The position numbers and the translations under genes were made by a program. A model generated the notes under the pieces. That model was given only the letters and a program-made list of their open reading frames with translations, had not been told where the DNA came from and made no database searches. 64,000 bases of DNA from Lepus europaeus (lineage: Eukaryota; Chordata; Mammalia; Lagomorpha; Leporidae), in assembly GCF_033115175.1 (NCBI RefSeq), contig NC_084835.1:54994948-55058947 (forward strand), given 5' to 3'. Positions 1 through 11,694 of the stretch are shown in pieces. Numbering within the stretch: position 1 is the stretch's first letter; each line of letters opens with the position of its first letter.

Positions 1-134
1 GATGGCCCAAGTCCTTGGGCCCCTGAACCAGCGTGGGAGACCAGGAAAAAGCTCCTGGCTCCTGGCTTCGGCTATCTCTCTACCTCTCTCTGTAACTCTT
101 TCAAATAAATAAAATAAAATAAAATAAAATAAAA
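1..134 (+). mobile_element. CSINE, 5' part outside the window
   Basis: Enters at gatggcccaagtccttgggc and ends in (AAAAT)n. The segment between the body and the CT stretch is deleted. Confidence 0.9.
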
Positions 135-3100
135 GCCATAATCCCCACGCTCACTGACAGACACAAGCAATGTCATTGTGACTGACCAGTCTCATTGCAA
201 GGAGTTCCCAGCTCCTTTTCTAAGGCCAGAGTGGCAGCTCCCACACTCTGGTCCATGGGGCCTCCCCACATGACTAATGTGTCCATGAACACATTCTATG
301 GTAAACCAGGCCTGTGGCTTGATACAAGACAACCACTGGTTTTCTACAAGGCTTGCTCACTTAAAATTCAGAAGGCTCTCTTAACTACTCTCTAAGGTCC
401 CTCACAACGTCGTGACTAAGACTAGAGAGTTGTAGTCAGAAGAGACCAAATTTCAGCAGATATTTGATGAAGACAACCAGCATTTCTTAGTCATGAAAAA
501 GAGGACCCTGGTCTTGCTTTTACCCTCTATCCCTTAAGTAGGACATGTCCGCACTATCTTTAAGGAAACACTCAAGCAAAGGTCCGTCAGACATCTAGGG
601 GGGAGGGAGTGAGGAAGTGGCCTAGAAACTTTCATATTCAGAGAATCTATGACCCTCTGACTCATTTCAGATTCGTGTAGAAAATGTTTTCTTCTTACAA
701 ATAGAAGCCATCTTCCCTTCTACATTTCTTTCTTTGCATTTTGGTCTTTCCCACTACCTGGTTTTTGTTGGTTGGTCGGTTGCTTGCTTGCTTTTTCACT
801 GCAACAGACAGACCAGAAATAACGTCCCTGTTTAGCTAACAGAGGGAGGAACAGTCTTGAGATGATATCGACAGCAGGATTTCGTTATTGGATGTCAGCC
901 TTCACAGCAAGTATATACAGAAATTAGTTTCCTGTCAACCTGTTTTCACTACTAGTCTTAAGTGTTGCCATGAGCTAAATGAACTTTATGCAACCACTCA
1001 AATATTTCATTTTGAATATGCTTTCAAAGTAAGCTTATAGTGAATGGCATCTTGTAGCAGTGAAATACTAAACTACCATTTTTGAAGCTATAGGAATTTT
1101 GATAGAAAGTATTGGTTCAAACAAATAATGGAGTTTTTTTGGTCAAAAACCCAGAATAAACAGCTGAGATCCATTCACCATACAAAGGGTCTGCGGAGGA
1201 AAAGAATGCAAATATCTCTTCAAAGTCGTGTGACTAAAGAGGAATAAATAAACCAAAGAACCATCAGAAACTAAACAGAGGTGACTGTCACACTAGGTCA
1301 TAAATAGAATGCAGGACAGGATTTTCCCTGGCGAGATGTTTATGCTGTTTGAGACTAAGCACCTCATGCTGGTGAGTGATAGCATAACTCGTGTCCAGAA
1401 GCCCAGAGAGCAGTTAAGGGATTAAGGAGTGCACTGACAGACACAGTCTATCTGCCAGGAGCCGGGCACTGGGGGTTTTACTACCTGCTGCACAGCTGTT
1501 GTTAAAAGAGTGATGGGCTCATCATGGAAAAGCAAGATGTACCACAGTGCTCTACAGCCTTGATGAGCTACTCTAAGCCAGTCATGTTCCCTTGCATTAT
1601 TTCATTTAGTTTAATGGGATCCTCCAAACCCACAGCAGTTCACTGTCCTGACCCTCGTTTTCCAGATGAGGAGGGAAATGAGTGATGGAATATCATTAAG
1701 TCCCTTGGCTGGGCTCGGAGGCTGATCCGCAGTGTGCAGAGCACCTGGGTCCCCTTAGAGCCCATTAGAGTCCCATTAGAGTCCTCTGGCCCTGGAGAGC
1801 CCCTTTGTCTTCTATGAAGACACCCTCCAAAATAGCTTGGATTGAGAAGCATTTTGCTGCTGAATCTGACTTCAATTTGAACGCTGTTCAAAGAAGATGC
1901 CAAGCATGTATGGATCTGGGGTTCCAAGTGGGACTGAAACTGCAGTGGTTGTGCTCAGTGGCAAGCTCCCTCCACTCTGGGCCCCGGGTCCACTTCACTG
2001 AGGCAAAGAGCATGTGGAAATTCACCTTTGCTTCTCTTTCAAGTTAGTTGCACCCTTCATGACACCTTTTTGGACTTTGCCAGGTGATAATTAACAGACT
2101 GCTTAATGGACTTCGTATTTCACAGCAGTGGTTGTTAATCCCTTCAGATCTCTAAAACTGTCACTTTTTTTTAAACTAAGCTTAATTCCCAAGTGCATGC
2201 TTATTATGTCAGATACAAAAATGGAGTATGGTTCTTCACAGCTACATTTGGTCAGCTTGCTAACGTGTGCGTCACTGCAACTTCAGACTCACTGGGGTCT
2301 GTGGCTCTGCCCTACCTCTCATCACCACTTCCTCCCACAGTGGCAGCTCAGGGCCTGTCCACAGCTGTCACCAGCACTCAGTGACATCCTGGTCCCTGAT
2401 CTTTGGTCACTGCCTCTGTCCGTATGGCTTCCCGCATAACTGTCAGGGCCACACAGGAGGCTCCTGTCTGAGTCCCTGCTCAGCGGCGGGCAGCTGATTC
2501 TGCGCTCACGGAGAGTGAGCAGGTATTTCCAGGAATGTCCCTGCAGTGATCCCAGCCCCGGCCCAAGCTTTCCCTTGTACAGTGCGGTCTCTGTCCTCAG
2601 CCAGCACAGGCGATCAGGGACGCTAAGCTTCCCCGCCTACTGCAAAGTCTCTCCCCACCGCCTCCCTCTGTGTCTCAAGCCCCAAACTCCCAGTGGCTGC
2701 TACCAGGCAGCACAGGCCGTGGGTGGGGATCAGATCTCCACAGTCCTTCCCAATGCTGTGATTACCTCCAGTATTGATTTGGTACAATTTTCTGGCTGAC
2801 ATTTTCAGTTACGGGGGAAGCACGCTGCTTTCACTGCTTTTGTCTAGACAGCTTTGCCTCTGTGACTCAGGGCTCAGGGCGCATTCGTTCCCAGCCTCGG
2901 GGCAGGTGTGCTCTAAATCCGCCATCCCTGCCCTGCCCAGCCAGGCCAGGGGAGTCCATGAGCTCATCCCACCTGCTCGCATCAGACCCCTGAGAGAGGA
3001 TACCCATCCACCAGGTACAACCCGCAAGCTCAACAAACTGGCTTTCCCTGGAACGTACATTTGCTTCCTGTTCATGCCTGCGGGACCCTAAGTGCAAAAC

Positions 3101-3313
3101 CCCAAGATGACCCAAGGTGAACAAAATGTCAGCTAATGAATATTTGTGTCAAGAACCCTTTTTATAATTTCTATTAGCTAGGAATTGTCCTTGTGTCTGG
3201 CTCTTCCGTGCTTTATCTTATCCCTACAACGACAGGTGAGAAACGATTTCCACACCACACATCAGAAAGCTGCATCTATTTTGCAGATGAGAAAACTCAA
3301 GAACTTTTGCCAT
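135..3313. other. Unique sequence, nothing recognised
   Basis: About 3.2 kb with no recognisable SINE, L1 or LTR and no convincing coding frame. Short ORFs overlap on both strands without family resemblance. Confidence 0.5.
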
Positions 3314-3665
3314 GGGGCAGGCTTTGTGGTGCAGAGGCTTCAGCCACCTCTTAGGATATCCACATCCTGCACAGGAGGGCCTGGCTGGAGTCCTGGCTAC
3401 TCTACATCCAATCCCACTTCCTGCTGCTGTGCAACCCTAGGAAGCAGCAGCTGTTGATTCAGGTACTTGAGTTCCTGCCACCTACCTGGGAGACCAGGAT
3501 GGAGTTTCTGTCTCCTAGTTTTAACCTGGCCTGCTCTGGCTGTTGCATGCATTTGAGAAATGAACCAGCAGATGGAAAATATTTATTATCTTTCTGTATC
3601 ATCTATCTGTATCTCCCCATTTAACTCTACTTTGTCCTTCAAATAAATAAATAACTCTTTAAAAA
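3314..3665 (+). mobile_element. CSINE, old and diverged
   Basis: Head ggggcaggctttgtggtgc through tail aaataaataaataactcttt; many substitutions. Confidence 0.85.
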
Positions 3666-4369
3666 GAGAGAGGGAGAGAGGGAGAGAACTTTGGTCTCCT
3701 GTGTGAGGTCTCCCACCACAGGCAGCAGGCCAGGGCTCTGACTTTCTGGCCACAGTCTCTCCACACAGCCAATGGACCCCAGGGAGACAAGTCCTCCCCA
3801 GATCATTTTTTACTGTTGTTTCTTTTCCCCTTGTGATGCCAGAGAATCTATTTAGTCTTCAAGCTTCTAGGTCACCATTTTTAAAACTATGTTCCAGTCA
3901 GTCCTGGGGCTGGGAGGGGAGGGGGCACACAGAGCCAGACCAGACCCTCAGGAGTTTGGATCCTGTCCCATGTCAACCAGAAATGCTTGTCTCTTCTTAT
4001 TTATTGAATTTCTACACATTTCATGTGGAAAAAAATCATCCCCCACTTAAAACAAAACAGAGATGATATGGATGAAAGAAAGTCACAGGTGATTCAAAGT
4101 CTTCTTTTAATCAATGTTTTCACTTTTCTTTATCTCAAAGCCTAACAACAAATCAATAACAAAGTATTCCCCCCCAAAAAAATCATCATTTTGGAACTGC
4201 TCCGTCTTCTCAACCCTAGCAGAGATGGCACAAAAAGGACATAAAAGGGGCAGAGTAAAAGCAAAAAGCTCACGAGCCACAGAGCTCTGGCCTATCAAGC
4301 ACCCATGCTAACTTTTCACAGCAAACTAATCCAAAGGGTTCTGCTGCTGGTGGTGTTTTCTTGTGTGTT
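3666..4369. other. Unassigned sequence
   Basis: A short GA-rich stretch (3665-3690) then unassigned DNA. No gene is supported. Confidence 0.5.
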
Positions 4370-5085
4370 TTATTATTTTAATTGTACATTTTTACAGGTA
4401 CAGTGTGGTAATTCAATACATGGTTCAACGAGTGATGATCACAACAGGTTAGTTCGCAATTTCATCTCTTTACATATTTTTTAAGTTTTTTTGATTAACA
4501 CTAACTGTGGATATTCATGGGGTAAGTATAATATTTCAAGAATGTGTACTGAGCATATCAGGGTAATTAACATTTTCCTCCCCTTATCTTTATGTTTGGA
4601 ATATTTTAATTCCTCTCTTCTACTAGTTCATAAAATATAGAACAGTTTATTATTGTGAACTGTAGTCAACCCACTGTGCAGAGAACACTAGAACTTACTC
4701 CTTATTTTTTAAATTTTATTTATTCATTTATTTATTTATTTGAAAGACAGAGTGGCAGATAGAGGGAAAGAGAGGTCTCCCAACCACTTGTTCACTCTCC
4801 AAATGACCACAACAACCAGGGCTGGGCCAAGTCAAAGCCAGGAGCCTGCAACTCCAGGCAGGTCTCCCACAGCGTATCAGGGGCCCACGTACCTGGGCCG
4901 TCATTCGCTGCTTTCTCAGACACATTAGCAGGGAGTTGGATTGGAAGCAGAGCCAGCGCTCATGTGGACGCTGGCATTGCAAGGGGCAGCTTAACCTGCC
5001 CTGTCACAGTGCCAGCCCCTGAGAACTTATTCTAATTGTGATTTGATACCTTTTATCCAACCTCCCTCTACTCCTCCCCCCTCAG
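4370..5085 (-). mobile_element. L1M-type 3' UTR fragment (antisense), split by a SINE
   Basis: The sequence is the antisense of the old mammalian L1 3' UTR: an AT-rich stretch, then a block like tattgtgaactgtagtcaac and agaacttactcc (4690-4701). It continues after the CSINE at 4705-5020 with gagaacttattctaattgtg and a pyrimidine-rich end. Confidence 0.7.
4705..5020 (-). mobile_element. CSINE inserted in L1M fragment
   Basis: Flanked by TSD agaacttactc (4690-4700) and agaacttattc (5022-5032). Confidence 0.9.
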
Positions 5086-5360
5086 CCCCCGAAATTTTAA
5101 AATCACATAAAAACCAGTGTCTTTCACCAGCTTTTAGTGAAGCATTCAAAACCACACAGGAAGGCAGAGTGGCTGTGCCCTGCCTTCCTCAGACAGCAGA
5201 CACTGGTGACAGCAACCAAGGGTTTGTTTCTGGCAGACAACCTTAAGCATTCAGATGTGAGGATGAGGCACTAGAATTTAAGTCAGAGCTTTAAGAACAA
5301 ACACAATTAAATGAAGACCAAAAAAAAGAGTTTTGCCTTAAGAGTAAGTAATTTGGGGGG

Positions 5361-5655
5361 TGGGATTGGGGCCTAGCAGTTAAGATGGCAGGTGGAGATG
5401 CCCAGGGCCCATATCAGAGTGCCGGGACTCAACACCTGGCTCCAGCTCCTGACTCCAGCTCCTGCTAGTGCACAGCAGTGGGGATGGCTCAAGTAAGGGG
5501 GGTCCCTGCCACACACAAGGGAGCCTGGGATTGAGGTCCTGGTTCCCAGCTTTGGCCTGGCCCAGTCCCAATCACTACAGGCACTTCAGGAGGAACCAGT
5601 GAATGGGGGAGTTTCTCTCTCTCTCTCAAAGAAACTAAAATATATTTTAAAAATT
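5361..5655 (+). mobile_element. CSINE, old
   Basis: Diverged head (ggggcctagcagttaagatg), body and short CT stretch; the tail is decayed. Confidence 0.75.
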
Positions 5656-5736
5656 AACAAATTAACAATTAACAAAATTAACAATTTTGATCATGTAAAA
5701 TAGCAGATTTTTCTTAGTACAAAAACTAACACACTA

Positions 5737-5986
5737 GGGGCCGGTGCTGTGACATAGTAGGTTAAGCCTGCAGCGCTGGCATCCCATATGGGCACTGGTT
5801 TGTGTCCAGCTGCTCCACTTCTGATCCAGCTCCCTGATTGTGGCCTGGGAGAGCAGTAGAAGACAGCCAAGTCCTTGGGCCCCTGGACCTGCATGAGAGA
5901 CTCAGAAGAAGCTCCAGGCTCCTGGCTTCAGATCAGCTTAGCTCTGGTCATTGTGGCCATTTGGAGAGTGAACCAACAGATGGAAG

Positions 5987-6022
<36 letters not shown>

Positions 6023-6063
6023 ATAACTCTGCCTTTCAAATAAACAAAATCTTAAAAAAAAAA
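5737..6063 (+). mobile_element. CSINE
   Basis: Full length from ggggccggtgctgtgacata to aaataaacaaaatctt plus A-tail, with a (CT)n tract. Imperfect TSD aaactaacac(t). Confidence 0.93.
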
Positions 6064-6869
6064 GAAACTAACACTAATTTATTGTGGTAAATTTAGAAAA
6101 TACACTAAAATCTAAGCAAAAGCAAAAATTGTTCGTAATCCTACAACCCAGACCCAATACACTATTGGCATTCTGTTGTGTTCCCACTCAAATATTATTA
6201 GTTAGGAGAGCCTTCTAGAGTAACAAACACCCCCAAATCTTGGTGACATAACACAGGAGAGCCTCAGCTCCATCTCAGGCCACCATCCAGTGTTGAGGGT
6301 CAGAGCCAGCGGGAGGTGCCTCTCTTTCCTGCAGCCTCCCACGGAAAGTGGATCTAGCACACCCTCAGCTTAGGGGCCCCGTTTCCCCAGCACCTGGCGC
6401 CTGGGAAGGGAATGAGAAGTCCTAGGAGCTACACTTCCAGGCAGTCTGTCTGTGTTTCCTTGGCTTCTAGGACATGTGGCTGCATCCACACATGGCTTGG
6501 CAGACATCTGTAAGTCTGTTACGTGCACAGAGAGAAATCCAGGTATGCATGTGGATGTCTGGGGTGAGTAACGGGTATGGATACAGACATGAGGCAGTGT
6601 AAGGACACACACGGGGATGAATGTGGACTTGGCTACCAGGATGGGCATACTTACAGCTATGAGCATGAGTCAAGTGTTTTTCATAAAAGCGTTACATTCT
6701 TTACTTTTATCTCATTTATTATGACCATTTTTCTCCCCTTAGATGTTTAAGAAAGCAAGTATTGCAATAACTGATTATGCAGTGTCTTTTAAACTGGAAA
6801 AGACCTTTCTTGGGTTGCCTTCAAACATGGCACTTACTTGTCTGGCCAACATAGGTATCATGCTGGTGT
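6064..6869. other. Unassigned sequence
   Basis: No repeat or gene recognised. The 98-codon minus-strand ORF (6370-6666) has no family resemblance. Confidence 0.45.
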
Positions 6870-7460
6870 TAAATGGTGTATTTAGACATTAAAAATTTAC
6901 AGAGCTTATTTGAACAGAGACCACACAAGACAGCACCAAACCACAGCAGTTTATCACTCGACTGGGGGGGGGGGGGGGAGGCTTTCATGGGGTATCCATG
7001 GAAACAACACAAAGAGAGCACATTTGATTGGACAGAGTGGAAAGTCCCTAGTTACAGATTGGTTGGTGATTTCTGACCGATAATGCCTCTAGTTAAAGAT
7101 TATTTGTTGGTTTCTGACTGGTAGAGTCTGTAGTTAGAGACTAAGGATTCCTGATGGCTAAATTGTCTAGTTAGAGATTATCTGGTGGTTTCCACTGGTA
7201 AAATGTCCTCTTAGAGATTAGTTGGTGACTCCTAGCTGGGTAAAGTCTCTAGCTAGAGTTTAGTTGGTGGTTTCTGGCTGGTAAAGTCTCTGGCTTTATC
7301 TTACTGTTCACACTGGGCTTCAATTGCTTACATAGGAACCTAAGTAACTAGAGCCATTTCCATTTAATGGCTTCCTATTTAAAACTGCCAAATGATCTCC
7401 CACTTCTGGTCAGCCTCTTGGGCATAAGAGAGTGACCAGCACTTAGGCACAGCACCACTT
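6870..7460 (-). mobile_element. Candidate ERV LTR with internal tandem array
   Basis: On the minus strand this reads like a retroviral LTR: a U3-like tandem array (7043-7302), a stretch leading to a C-run (G15 on the plus strand, 6964-6978), then a T/G-rich end. It lies 3' of the pol remnant in the same orientation, so it may be that provirus's 3' LTR. TG...CA termini and a partner LTR were not identified. Confidence 0.35.
7043..7302. repeat. Degenerate ~40-bp tandem repeat, about six copies
   Basis: Imperfect repeats of a unit like gtctctagttagagattagt followed by tggtggtttctggctggtaaa recur at about 40-45-bp spacing. Copies differ by substitutions and small indels, so the array is old. It may be a U3 repeat of the candidate LTR. 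Confidence 0.75.
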
Positions 7461-7800
7461 CCTGTCACCAACAAGACTGGCATATCTTTGCCCCAATGTG
7501 CTACTCCCACCTCACAACATCAGGATCATTGAAGAAATGTTCCTTTGTCAATGATACCATTTTTGTTGCTCTAGTCACCACGAAACCAGTTAGCACACCA
7601 TTAATGGCTGCAAACATGCTTCTGAGACCCTTGAGTGAATCCAGCACACCAGGGCATTACCCAGTGATCTTCAGGAAGATAATACTAGGACGTGAGAAGG
7701 CTCCTTAGCCAGAGTCCCTACAAACTCAACCAGCCAAAATCAAATACATCAAAGACAAGCCAGAGGATGACTTCCTGTCTGCAGGTTTGGTACAACACTC
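7461..7800. other. Unassigned sequence between candidate LTR and L1 tail
   Basis: No repeat family was recognised. It may be the 3' part of the ERV (integrase/env side), but no motif supports this. Confidence 0.3.
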
Positions 7801-8076
7801 ATCAAGAAAAAAAAAAAAAAAACAGTACTCTGTACTTTGTGTGTCTGTGTGGATGCAGTCTGTTAAAATCTTCACTTAGTATATACTAAGCTGATCTTCT
7901 GTGTAGAAAGGTAATTGAAAATGAATCTTGATAAAGAATGGGATGGGAGAGGGAGTGGAAGATGAGATGGTTGCGGGTGGAAGGGAGGTTATGGGGAGGA
8001 AAACCACTATAATCTAAAAGTTGTACTTTGGAAATTTATATTTATTAAATAAAAGTTGGAAAAAAAGAAAAAAAGT
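7801..8076 (+). mobile_element. 5'-truncated rabbit-type L1 3' end
   Basis: Contains the end of the rabbit L1 3' UTR: a stretch ending tgatcttctgtgtagaaagg, a G-rich segment (about 7943-8000), then tgtactttggaaatttatat, ATTAAATAAAAG and an A-rich tail. The same blocks recur in the copy ending at 60561. It is truncated to about 270 bp. A clear TSD was not found. Confidence 0.85.
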
Positions 8077-8234
8077 ATTAGCTCCAGAGTGCCAACTGGA
8101 GCTTGATGTAAATTTATGCAAGGGGTCAATAGCTGTGCTATCACATTCACACAGCTGTGGTCCACACTGTCGTCAGGCAACAGTAACAGGTAGTGGGGTA
8201 GATTATAACACCTGAGACAGAGATCAGACATCTT

Positions 8235-8562
8235 GGGGCCTGCGCTGTAGTGTAGCAGGTAAAACCGCTGCCTGTAGTGCCAGCATCCCATATGGGTGCC
8301 GGTTCAAGTCCTGGCTGCTCCACTTCCAATCCAGCTCCCTGCAAATGGCCTGGGAAAGCAGTACAAGATGGCCCAAGTCCTTGGGCCCCTGCAACCTCAT
8401 GGGAGACCCGGAAGAAGCTCATGGCTCCTGGCTTCGGATCAGCACAACTCCGTCCATTGCGGCCAATTGGGGAGTGAACCAGCGGATGGAAGACTTTTCT
8501 CTCTCTGCCTCTCCTCTCTCTGTGTAACTCTGATTTTCAAATAAATAAATCTTTTTTAAAAA
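8235..8562 (+). mobile_element. CSINE at the ERV edge
   Basis: Full length. Imperfect TSD gatcagacatctt / gatcagaatgctt. Confidence 0.93.
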
Positions 8563-8639
8563 CAGCGATCAGAATGCTTTCGTAAGATGTTAGTCTGTCC
8601 CCTGAAAAATGTAGGGTCTGATGTGATTTCAACAGACTT

Positions 8640-9700
8640 TCTACAGTGTGTGGAACCTGTAAGAGTTTATTTGCTAACACCATGCAGAGGAGATTTCCAC
8701 CCATCCGGCTGTCATTGCTGCTGCCTTTAAAGAGTTTGGCTATACTGCAGCCACTGGATCCACTTGCAAGCTATAGTAAGTAATGGGTCCACATTTCCCC
8801 CATGATTTTGAGTAAGGACTCTTGAGTAAGCCCAGTTTCACGTCCATTAATGAACAAAGTGAAAGCTGTGGCATAATATGAAAGTCCTGAGGCTGGAGCG
8901 TGTTGTAGAGCCAGTTTTACTTGGCTGAAGGCCTTGTCATGGTTATCCTACCAAAGCCAAGGCTCTGGGACAGTCTTCTGTAAATTCACTCAGGGAGATA
9001 CCAGCAAAGAAAAGCTGGGGACTCGATACCTGTAAAGTGCTGCAAGTCCGAGGAAACTCCTCAATCATCTCTGAGTCACGGCTCTTGGGACGAATGAGTT
9101 TTACTCTCAGACGACAGGGAGATTCCTTCTGCAGTCAGATCACATCCTAAATAATAGATCCTTGCTCTGGAAAATTACAATCTTCCCATGGAGGCCTTAA
9201 GGTCTTTCTAAGCTAATCGTTGCAAGATGTAAATCAAATCTATTTCTGAATCTTCCCTAAGAGAATATAGCAGTAGGTTGTCTACGAATTCAATAAGAGC
9301 TGAACTCTCAGGGAACTGTACATTATGCCAGATCCTGGTGCAGTGTCTGAGAAAAATAAGCTGGGCTCTGCGTCAGTCAGCCCCTGTGTCATGACAGTTC
9401 CAGTGCACGGCTGGCTTTTCTAAGTAAAAACAAAGAAATCTTGACATTATTTTATCAACTGAAACGCAAAGAAAACTGAGCAAAGTTCCACCACTGTCAA
9501 TCACTTTGAACTGGTGAGTACTTTAGAAAACAAGGTATTAGGATTTAGAACAACCGGAAACAATTTTAGTATTCCGATCTTATTTACTGCTTTTTACTTA
9601 TTTACTAATCCACAACCTTTTCCACTGGGGTTTTCAGGGTTGAGGGTCACAGGGCTAATGCAAGGAATTATGTGTCTTTTTTTTAACTAAGTCCAGTGCA
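8640..9700 (-). pseudogene. ERV pol remnant: reverse transcriptase
   Basis: Conceptual minus-strand translation shows, in order, an SPxxxNPxxPSGKGxGLV-like stretch (about 9600-9680), a VVELCSVFFAFQL-like RT block (about 9452-9500), the active-site block FVDNLLL (9265-9288) where YVDDLLL is expected, then YYLGCDLTAEG (about 9140-9175) and a connection-region match down to about 8700. Several stops interrupt it, including one shortly after the active-site block. The second catalytic Asp is replaced by Asn. It is not functional. Confidence 0.82.
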
Positions 9701-10332
9701 GTCGGTGAGAGTCACTGAGTAGCCTCTGGTTTTACTGGGTATTGAGGAATTTGGGCAATAGCTTAGAATGATGTCTTTGGATTTTTGTGGGCTCAGCATT
9801 TAAAGACTCCTCTGTCAGTTAAGGAGGAAGTTCACAAATACTCAGATACTTCCCAAGGTCAGGGACTGCATAGGGCTGAGTCACCCACGTCTGCCTCTTG
9901 TGCACAGAGCAGTGCAGGCCAGAAGGGTCAGGAAACTCGAAGATCCCCTCTGCTTCCAGGGGGAATTTTATGAGGTTTCCTATCATGGGGAGCAGGTCTT
10001 GTTCCAGTAATCACGGGACCGTAGCACAAGGTAAATACAAGTGTTTTTCTGAAAATATTCCTAGTGTCAATTGGACAGAAATGGATTCGGGAACCTTTAG
10101 GACTTGATCTGAAATCCTCGCCCCAGAATATTCTTTTGGTTGCAGTGTGAGGACGGGTTAAGTAGATGAAAGGACTCTGGTCACCACTAAGACTTTACAA
10201 GATCCCCCTTTCATTGTAATCTTAGTTTCATCTTGTTCACTTAAAGGTTTACCAGAAAATCTAGCCCCACTCCATCAGCATTTAGGATTAATTTGAGAAT
10301 CAAACCCTCTTCCTCTAATGGGAAAAGAGTCT
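9700..10332 (-). pseudogene. ERV protease / pol N-terminal remnant
   Basis: Minus-strand translation retains readable retroviral-like patches between the gag zinc knuckle and RT, including an LTLGIFSEKHLYLP-type segment near 10060-10110. No intact protease DTG motif was found. Assignment rests mainly on position between NC and RT. Stops and frameshifts are present. Confidence 0.55.
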
Positions 10333-10657
10333 GGGCCAGCGCCGCAGCTCACTTGGCTAATCCTCTGCCTATGGCGCTGGCACCCTGGGTTCTAGTCCCA
10401 GTTGGAGCGCCGGATTCTGTCCCGGTTGCCCCTCTTCCAGTCCAGCTCTCTGCTGTGGCCCGGGAAGGCAGTAGAGGATGGCCCAAGTGCTTGGGCCCTG
10501 CACCCACGTGGGAGACCAGGAGGAGGAGCCTGGCTCCTGGCTTCAGATCGGCGCAGCTCACCTGCCATAGCAGCCATTTGAGGGGTGAACCAACGGAAAA
10601 GGAAAACCTTTCTCTCTGTCTCTCTCTCTAAAAATAATTAAAAAAAAATTTTTTTTA
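10333..10657 (+). mobile_element. CSINE inside ERV
   Basis: Subtype with gctcacttggctaatcctc in the head and a short A-rich tail. It separates NC from the protease region. Confidence 0.92.
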
Positions 10658-10864
10658 AACATCTGGACAAAGCAGTGGGCCCAGCACACACTGGTGGAAG
10701 AGTGGACAGCTCTTTCTTCCATGGCCCAGCTGCTTACAAGGAAGGCAGAACCTCCCAGAATAGGATCCTTCAATTGGGGTCTCTTGGTTTGGGGTTAAAA
10801 AATATGTGCAAGGAGGTCCCTTTGCTTGCCTTGGATTCTCCTCTTTTTCTGAAGGGCCATTCAA
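10655..10864 (-). pseudogene. ERV gag nucleocapsid fragment with zinc knuckle
   Basis: A 69-codon minus-strand frame contains CLPCKQLGHGRKSC (10706-10747), a perfect CX2CX4HX4C retroviral zinc knuckle that packages genomic RNA. It lies just 5' (minus-strand sense) of the protease/RT remnant, as expected for the gag C-terminus. A CSINE at 10333-10657 cuts in immediately downstream, and another (10877-10972) splits it from upstream gag. Confidence 0.78.
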
Positions 10865-10876
10865 AATACTCAGCTA

Positions 10877-10972
10877 GGGGCCAGCGCTATGGCATAGTGG
10901 GTTAAAGCCCTGGCCTGCAGTGCCAGGATCCCATATGGGAGCCGGTTCAAGTCTTGGCTACTCCACTTCCAG
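10877..10972 (+). mobile_element. CSINE head only, flanked by TSD
   Basis: Only the first ~95 bp of the SINE, with no CT stretch or A-tail, yet bracketed by aatactcagcta (10865-10876) and aatgctcagcta (10973-10984). Confidence 0.88.
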
Positions 10973-11650
10973 AATGCTCAGCTAAGGTTACTAATTCAGT
11001 GAGCCAGCAACATCTCAGCCTGCTTTGTGTTTTTAGCTACAGTCCTTAGTTCATGATGAAGCCCGTTAATTAATACAGCAGACAAGAAATTCACTACACC
11101 TGAATTTTCCACAGCAAGTCCAGAATGCTTTGTAAAAACCTCCCATTAACCTTGCAGTCCGGGACCCATTTGCCCTTTTTCTCTTTACAAGCTTGTATCA
11201 CAGAGAAGTTGGATTTTGTGGGAAAATCTTAAGGATTGGTTTCAAAAGAGTCTCTGCTATTCCTCTGGCTCTTTTTTTCAGTCCATCCTTCAAAGTTGGG
11301 TGAGACAAAGGGTCCTTAAGATCTTCAGGTTTTCCCCATTTGGCAACAGTCATTTGTGGGCTTCATCCAGCACCAGTATCATATGAATAAACTGATAAGA
11401 TCAGGAAATCCTGGGCTAAAAGCCACCATCTGCAATGCCAGCATCCCATATGGGTGCTGGTTCAAGTCCCGGCTGCTCCACTTCTGATCCAGCTCTCTGC
11501 TATGGCCTGGGAAAGCAGTAGAAGAAGGCCCAAGTCCTTGGGCCCCTGCAGCCACGTGGGAGACCCAGAAGAAGCTCCTGGCTCCTGGATTCCGATCCAC
11601 CCAGCTCTGGCTGTTGCAGCCATTTGGGGAGTGAACCAGCAAATGGAAGA

Positions 11651-11694
<44 letters not shown>

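Noticed and set aside
10349-10561. Recurring small ORFs with LGPCTHMGDPEEAPGSW-like text across the window
   Set aside because: They are translations of the CSINE body, repeated at every copy, and not a protein family.
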